Below are positions 55,101 through 59,339 of a stretch of DNA of 59,339 nucleotides, piece by piece (position 1 is the stretch's first letter; each line of letters opens with the position of its first letter). A program made the translations under genes and the position numbers. The stretch comes from Apostichopus parvimensis (taxonomy: Eukaryota > Echinodermata > Holothuroidea > Aspidochirotida > Stichopodidae). The stretch is taken from assembly GCA_000934455.1 (NCBI GenBank), contig KN888371.1:1-59339 (forward strand). The letters are read 5' to 3'. Below the pieces are notes generated by a model that made no database searches, was not told the DNA's origin, and worked only from the letters and a program-made list of their open reading frames with translations.

Positions 55101-58100
55101 GACAGGAGTGCTGGAAAGGGTGGGGGAAGGGTGGGGTGGGGATGATGCATGGTGTGTGTCTCAGTTGGACAGTAATGGTTATAATTTATAAATCTATTTA
55201 AGTGTATTTATGTAGTAGCATGTTTTATCTTTCCATCGGAAGGAATGACCGATGTCTTTCTTTTACTCTCCAAACTCCAGGGAGAAAATGTCGATGAGGA
55301 AAACCAAAATCCAGTCGTTCTATTTTGATATGAATCTGCTTGGGAATTACTGGGGCTGTGATGAAGGTCCGCGGAAGTACGTAATTATGGATAATATGTA
55401 GTAGACCGAAGAATTACTTGCTATTACTAAAGATTGAATTTTTATGTCACTTCTAGTCTTTATTTGTTTTGTTGTTATCTAAGAAAGGTCCTTTTATGCA
55501 TGAGAAAGCTCATAATTGAAGTGGCACAATTACTTAATCTAGCACACACTTCGGAAGAGGATGAGATATCTTCAGATACCTGGAGATTCCTGGTAAAACC
55601 AGGAGTGTTGGCAGGTCTCTAACCCTTTGTTTGGTGAAATATTTAGTCATTTGTCTCAGTGTGTGATGAATTTATCAATTATGGTATTCTTGAAGATTGC
55701 TTTGCAAAAGTTTGGTAAAATTGTTGATGAAGTTTTAAAAGTAATTACATGTTCAAAGTAAAGTTATTATTCATGAAGTTTTTAATTATTTCAATTCCTG
55801 ACTTAAATTTTCAGGTACCATCATACTGGCCCTATATCAAGCTATTATCAGTTCAGAGAAGCTCTTGCAGAAATGGCAGAGGAGGTATGAAAGAAATCTT
55901 TCAAGTATTTTGTGAATAAACTAAAAATGAAGTTTTTTTTTGGATAGAAAGATAAAAGAGTCAAGAGTTGCTTTGTCTAGTCGAAATGAAATCTGCTCAC
56001 GCATGACTTTTAATATGAAAATCATTTAGTTCTTTTGACTTTAAAGTCTGTGGTTGCATGTAAGCTAGCTATGGACTGGATGTCAGCATGTTCTGAAAGC
56101 TGTATCAATAACATTGTCAAATGCCAGTAATTATGTTTGTAAGTTACATGTGGTAAAGAATAATGCTACAGCCATCACAGTATCTGGTTAGCCCAACAAC
56201 CCATGCACTATCTTGTAACCATTCCCCACCATCCACCTTGCTACAGGCAGAGATATGGTATACTCTCTTGTGGTCGGGACGACCCACCCCTCCCTCCCTT
56301 CCAAATAAAAAATATAAAAGAAAAATTAACGAAGAATAATAAAGAAATAAGAAACATAAAAGCTGTCTGGTTCATGTCCAACTGCATGAGTTCGTCTCAT
56401 ATTTGCCAGTTACATAAAAAATTGTTTACATTGAAGCTTAAAATTTTACCCAAAAACGTTATGCAATTTGCCAAAGGTTTGTGGCCTAAGGCAAGTTGTT
56501 TGAAATATGTTATTTACTCCTTTGAAAAGAGGAACATCACATTATTCAAATGATATATGTTGGCTTGTAATAGGGGTTAACTTAGTTTGGCCTAAACTAA
56601 GAAATTTTGATGAGCACAACACTTGAACACTTTATGTCATAGTTTGGGCATATTTAATGAGTTTCCCAGATTTATAAAAAAAAATCAAATGTGTACAGTA
56701 TATCTTGGAAACGTAAAAAGCAAATGGAAAAGTTTCACAGCTTTTGAATGAGATTATCACACAAATCAAATGTACTGAATATGGGGCAATTGTTGTCCAT
56801 AGACCTTTACGTTTTGGGACTACACTGAAGGAGGTGGCACCATCATCATCAAGTTACCCCTAACGGAGCATTCCAATGATTGAGCATATTGTTAAGAAAT
56901 TAATATCTTTAATAATAATAATAATAATACGACTTATAATGCGCACACACCACTCAAAGAATGTTCACGTTGCAATTAACAATTAGAAATGATACAAATA
57001 ATACATAATAATAATACAAAAACAATCACAAAAACTTAATGGTTCAAGATTATATAAAAGCTTTTGTCATTAAGTGGGATTTGATACTCTTCTTAAAGTT
57101 AGAGAGAGTAGATGCTTGTCTGATTTTTAAGGGGGAGTTGGTTCCATAAGCGAGGGGCAGAAACAATAAATGACCTACCCCCCCAAGAATGTTTGGACTT
57201 AATTTCAGGTAATCAAAATTGAGAGCTGGATCTTAGATTACGAGAGGGGACATAAATATGTAATAAGTCAGAAATAAGTCAGATCTTTAGAAACCAGAAT
57301 TATAATAGCTATGGAATCATTACTAGCACTCATTGTTCTTTTCTATTCGACTGTGACATATCAAAGCAAAAATTCTGCCTAAAAGTGGGCAATCTTTGTA
57401 TGATTTAATATCCATCTTTACACTTTTGGTGTTCTTTACAGGGTTTAGAAAACAGCTGGCAAAAACATAAGGATATCATCTCTCAATTCCACAATGGACT
57501 GAAGAAGTTGGGATGTGAGCTCTTTGTGAAAAATGAGGTTTGTTATAAATCATGTTGCCAACATTTTTGTACACTCTTAAATAAAGATATGTTATTACTT
57601 TGAGTATTTGGATGGAGATAATATATTTGGTAAAATCCATTGATAGCAAATGTTATAGATACTAGGTGTTCTCTTTGAGGTTGAACTTGTCGGTTAGAAT
57701 GTTAATCTCAGAGATTTTTTAATCTTGTGTTTTGTGTGAATACACACAGTTTAAGTCTTTTCATAAAAAAAGGTACCATCATTGTATTGCAGTTTATTCC
57801 GTTTCGTTTATTTCATTTGTTGTTTTCAAATGTGCAACAAATGTAGCAAATAAAGAGAGTTATGGAATGTGAAAGGAAGGGTATCAGGAAACCCTTGTGG
57901 GCTTTAGTGATACACTCCCTGTACATAGAGTACACAAATAAATTACAAAAAAGAATTAAGAAAAGAACTAAGAAAAAGAGAAGAAAGAAAGAGGAACCTC
58001 AATCTCAGTATAAGTTGAAGTAAAATCTCTTTAATTTGTATTGAAACGAATTTCGGGAAGGTTGTGACCTGATATTAAGCAGCAAAGAATTCCATGTGAT

Positions 58101-58444
58101 GCTTGTACGATGTCGAAGGCTATATTTTCCTACATTGGTGTGAATGCGATTTAGTTTATCTTTCCTGACATTAATTGTTTAAATTTATCAATAATTAAAC
58201 CAAGTCATTGAGAATGTAAAAGTGGTCTGTCCATTCATAATGATTCCTATGTAGATGTTGGTTCCAGTGTGCACTTGAATGCATACTTTTCATAACATGT
58301 TTGGGATGCACCCTGGTATAGTGAGTTAACCCATCTGTAGCAACATTGTTTTAATCCATAGGAATATCGTCTTCCAACCATTACTTCTGTGGTCTTGCCG
58401 TCTGATGTGCACTGGAAGGATGTTACGACTCACGTTATGCAAAA
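48853..58444 (+). CDS. AGXT: alanine-glyoxylate / serine-pyruvate aminotransferase, 3' end beyond window
   Basis: Ten exons join in frame into a class V PLP aminotransferase that converts glyoxylate plus alanine to glycine plus pyruvate and also uses serine. From the second ATG (48952) there are 343 visible residues of an expected 390 or so. Family residues sit one position after the human ones: Gly83-His84 in SGTGHAG, Trp109 in KKGIWGER, Ser159 in [11 protein letters not shown], Asp184 in LIVDSVAS, Gln209-Lys210 in [11 protein letters not shown] (Lys210 forms the Schiff base), and Tyr261 and Thr264 in KYHHTGP. The final exon, with the substrate-carboxylate arginine and any C-terminal peroxisomal signal, is outside the window. 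An upstream in-frame ATG at 48853 adds a mitochondrial-like presequence. The human gene also has 11 exons. It lies 5.2 kb downstream of gene 1 on the same strand, with no sign of co-regulation. Confidence 0.93.
50033..50225 (+). CDS. AGXT: AGXT exon 2
   Basis: Residues 57-121 (short-form numbering): [17 protein letters not shown], the [11 protein letters not shown] loop that holds the PLP phosphate, and KKGIWGER with the Trp that stacks on the cofactor ring. Acceptor TTTTATAG, donor GTAAGA, ends in phase 1. Confidence 0.93.
50568..50870. repeat. two-copy tandem duplication, about 150 bp unit
   Basis: In AGXT intron 2, TATATCATTGAAAAGTGCAA through ATTAGAAAGGTTCTG and TCTTTAAATAT occurs twice in tandem with small differences (CACATGTATACC versus CATGTTTGTATACC). 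Confidence 0.9.
50968..51032 (+). CDS. AGXT: AGXT exon 3
   Basis: Sixty-five bases encoding residues 121-142 ([20 protein letters not shown] and A). Acceptor CTATTCAG, donor GTATGG, phase 1 to 0. Too short to show as an open frame but fits between exons 2 and 4. Confidence 0.9.
51033..52527. other. AGXT intron 3
   Basis: No coding exon is visible. The only recognisable element is a degenerate tRNA-like segment near 52195-52300. Confidence 0.5.
52195..52300 (-). mobile_element. degenerate tRNA-derived SINE fragment, minus strand
   Basis: Reading the minus strand, a head resembling GGGGGCAGTGCTCGTTAGAA is followed by a B-box-like GTGGGTTTGATTA. Both boxes are degraded, so this is an old fragment at best. 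AGXT intron 3. Confidence 0.4.
52528..52628 (+). CDS. AGXT: AGXT exon 4
   Basis: Residues 143-176 with [19 protein letters not shown], including Ser159 of the cofactor site. Acceptor TTTTGCAG, donor GTAAAT, phase 0 to 2. A MITE end begins about 14 bases after the donor. Confidence 0.92.
52642..53328. mobile_element. fold-back MITE, copy 2, with inner insertion, filling AGXT intron 4
   Basis: The left end TCACAGTTGGGACAAT (52642-52657) and the right end AAAGTTGTCCCAACTGGGTGA (split AAAGTTGTCCC + AACTGGGTGA, 53308-53328) match the ends of the MITE at 12465. Interior words CTCATAGAACCACGATATTC and TGGTGCTTTGAA match copy 1, as does ACAGTATAGA before the right end. At about 687 bp it is longer than copy 1 (197 bp), so unrelated sequence, including AAATA-rich DNA at 53214-53270, probably inserted inside it. 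Confidence 0.65.
53413..53483 (+). CDS. AGXT: AGXT exon 5
   Basis: Residues 176-200 ([19 protein letters not shown], then TDKW). Asp184 is the residue that contacts the PLP ring nitrogen in the family. Acceptor CTCCTCAG, donor GTGAGT, phase 2 to 1. Confidence 0.93.
53765..53925. repeat. dispersed repeat, partner of 7150-7345
   Basis: Contains ACTGGGGTTGAGAGTGGATC, TTCCATGCCTAGGCTC and ATTAAAAAGTATTAAT, parallel to the copy near 7.2 kb. It lies in AGXT intron 5, directly left of the AGGTCA-rich units. Confidence 0.5.
53961..54336. repeat. three degenerate units of about 125 bp with AGGTCA words
   Basis: Each unit carries a GAGGTCAAAGGTCA-like start, a 'CCTTGTAAACAC.AT.ACTC.A' core and an 'AAAGCTTGGA' segment. 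The starts are at about 53961, 54082 and 54211. Related units occur at 58880 and 59028. The first start is a perfect direct repeat AGGTCA-A-AGGTCA at 53965-53977. Confidence 0.7.
54536..54620 (+). CDS. AGXT: AGXT exon 6 (Schiff-base lysine)
   Basis: Residues 200-228, [20 protein letters not shown] and then PITFSPRAQ. The AAG at 54565-54567 is Lys210, the PLP-binding lysine. Acceptor CCACACAG, donor GTGAGA, phase 1 to 2. Confidence 0.95.
55281..55376 (+). CDS. AGXT: AGXT exon 7
   Basis: Residues 228-260, with [19 protein letters not shown] and CDEGPRK (human: [20 protein letters not shown]). Acceptor AAACTCCAG, donor GTACGT, phase 2 to 2. Confidence 0.94.
55815..55884 (+). CDS. AGXT: AGXT exon 8
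   Basis: Residues 260-283, [20 protein letters not shown]. Tyr261 and Thr264 contribute to the cofactor phosphate site from the partner subunit in the family. Acceptor TTTTCAG, donor GTATGA, phase 2 to 0. Confidence 0.94.
56905..57290. repeat. interspersed-repeat candidate with AAT microsatellite end
   Basis: An AATAATAATAATAATACGAC start leads into a segment with GTGGGATTTGATACTCTTCT, GAGAGTAGATGC and GGTTCCATAAGCGAGGGGCA, which reads like a SINE or LINE-tail copy. It has no coding frame, and I recognise the style but not the family. AGXT intron 8. Confidence 0.45.
57442..57537 (+). CDS. AGXT: AGXT exon 9
   Basis: Residues 284-315, [20 protein letters not shown] then [12 protein letters not shown] (human: [20 protein letters not shown]). 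Acceptor TTCTTTACAG, donor GTTTGT, phase 0 to 0. Confidence 0.94.
57790..58200. repeat. interspersed-repeat candidate
   Basis: A segment running from TTTATTTCATTTGTTG, an A/G-rich middle (57955-58005), and AAGAATTCCATGTGATGC resembles the 56905 element in layout but not clearly in sequence. No coding frame. AGXT intron 9. Confidence 0.3.
58362..58444 (+). CDS. AGXT: AGXT exon 10 (last exon in window)
   Basis: Residues 316-343, [20 protein letters not shown] and VTTHVMQK. Acceptor ATCCATAG, donor GTAAGT, phase 0 to 2. The next exon would start beyond 59339 and complete the small C-terminal domain. Confidence 0.92.
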
Positions 58445-58879
58445 GTAAGTATACCCCCATAGAGTGTCTGTCCAGCTTTTAATCTATATGTTTGTAAGAG
58501 TCAATAATCAATAAATAAAGCTTAGAGAAGAGGAACCCCAGACACTGTTTCATATCGGTATTCATCAAATGTGTAAAACCTAACTGGAAAATGTCAGGAG
58601 TTTTTAACAATTTACTTCATTATTTGATATGAAACTTGAATAACTTCATCAAATGATTCAATTGTAACACTGCTGTGTTAGACAAGCAATTTCAACCGTC
58701 ATCTCTAGCTCAAATGATAAAGATTTTTGTGACGAACAATTTCCCCTAAAATAATGGACGGCAGGATTTAAAACTCACGTCAGAGGGGCTGCCATTTTGT
58801 CAGTGTGTGTAATTCCACCAGGATCTGAAACCTTTTCCCTTTGTGTACAACATTGTTGAAAAGAAACCTATTGTTTTTG

Positions 58880-59088
58880 ATGGAGGGCAAAGGTCATTTG
58901 GGTCACCAGGGGTCAAATTGTGAAAACCTTGTAATCAAGATATCTCAATACTGGAAGCTTGGGCCGACCTCTAATATATTGTGTAGAAGTACCACATTGA
59001 GTTAAAGAAGCCTATTGTTTTTGGTGGAGGTCAAAGGTCATTTGGGGTCATCAGAGGTCAAATCGTGAAACCCATGTAAACATGTACA
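58880..59088. repeat. two AGGTCA-rich repeat units, second cut off by a transposon
   Basis: GGCAAAGGTCATTTGGGTCA and AGGTCAAAGGTCATTTGGGG start two units of about 147 bp related to those at 53961. The perfect AGGTCA-A-AGGTCA lies at 59028-59040. The second unit stops shortly before the hAT-like end at 59103. Confidence 0.75.
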
Positions 59089-59102
59089 CTATGCATTATC
59101 AG

Positions 59103-59339
59103 GTGCGTATCCAGGGGGGGGCGTTGGGGGCGCGCGCCCCCCGGGTAAGGAAAAGAGGAGAGAAAAAAAAGAGAAGAAAAAAGGGGAAAAGAGGGGAAAA
59201 AAGAAAAGGAGGAGAGGGAGGAAAGGAAAAGAAAAAGAAGAAAGAGAGAAAAAGGAGAAAAGGAGGGAGTATAGAAGATAAACGCCAAGACACCGGGAAG
59301 AGAAAGAGGAACAGTCATAATTACAGCGCTGATCCCTAT
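59103..59339. mobile_element. hAT-like DNA transposon, copy B, left end, runs off window
   Basis: From CAGGTGCGTATCCAGG on, the first 60 or so bases equal copy A at 46364 (apart from one G in the G run), including the palindrome GGGGGCGCGCGCCCCC. They then continue into an A/G-only tract (59147-59280) where copy A is lost to N. It shows what copy A's gap probably begins with. AGXT intron 10. Confidence 0.85.

Noticed and set aside
59058-59318. Minus-strand Phe/Ser/Leu-rich frames that look like membrane segments
   Set aside because: They are the complement of an A/G-only tract in a transposon end, so the hydrophobic character is compositional.

Overview
The window is animal nuclear DNA with split genes, GT-AG introns, low GC, tRNA-derived SINEs, hAT-like elements, fold-back MITEs and many minisatellites. 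The protein sequences, and the frequent AGGCCT-type words around 7.5-8.4 kb, suggest a marine invertebrate deuterostome, most likely an echinoderm such as a sea cucumber. That placement is an inference, because no species marker is present. There are three runs of N (17256-17305, 32748-33102, 46431-47391).

Two plus-strand genes lie head to tail. Gene 1 (8647-43636) could be rebuilt from splice sites and reading phase as 32 coding exons. They total 9084 nt and stay in frame, encoding a protein of about 3027 residues. An N-terminal half of about 1120 residues, mostly from one 3-kb exon, is Ser/Asp/Glu/His-rich and looks disordered. It is followed by about fifty tryptophan-centred helical repeats of the Sfi1 type, which bind centrin at centrosomes and basal bodies in known family members. 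The repeat array is interrupted once by a roughly 300-residue acidic, serine-rich stretch carried by exon 17.

Gene 2 (48853 to beyond the right edge) is an alanine-glyoxylate / serine-pyruvate aminotransferase (AGXT). Ten exons are visible. All PLP-site residues I compared with the human enzyme are kept at a +1 offset, including the Schiff-base lysine (Lys210 of the short form). The last exon, expected to carry the substrate-carboxylate arginine and any peroxisomal C-terminal signal, lies outside the window. Two in-frame ATGs 33 codons apart would give forms with and without a mitochondrial-type presequence, the arrangement known for dual targeting of this enzyme.

Region by region: 1-8646 has no recognisable coding gene and may hold the 3' end of an upstream gene plus upstream exon(s) of gene 1. 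8647-43636 is gene 1, with introns holding a fold-back MITE, a hAT MITE with a perfect 8-bp target duplication, three tRNA-derived SINEs and three minisatellites, two of which start at or beside a splice donor. 43637-48852 is 3' UTR and intergenic DNA, with a gap-containing hAT-like element, two SINEs and a degenerate AATTTCG-rich array. 48853-59339 is AGXT, with one intron made almost entirely of a MITE and others carrying AGGTCA-rich repeats. A second copy of the 46-kb hAT-like element begins at 59103 and runs off the window.

The two genes have no obvious functional link. The most interesting points are the size and interrupted layout of the Sfi1-type protein, minisatellites apparently seeded from exon-intron junctions, ghost copies of exon and intron segments inside gene 1, and the predicted dual start of AGXT. 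Identical sequence on both sides of two N gaps points to assembly artefacts.
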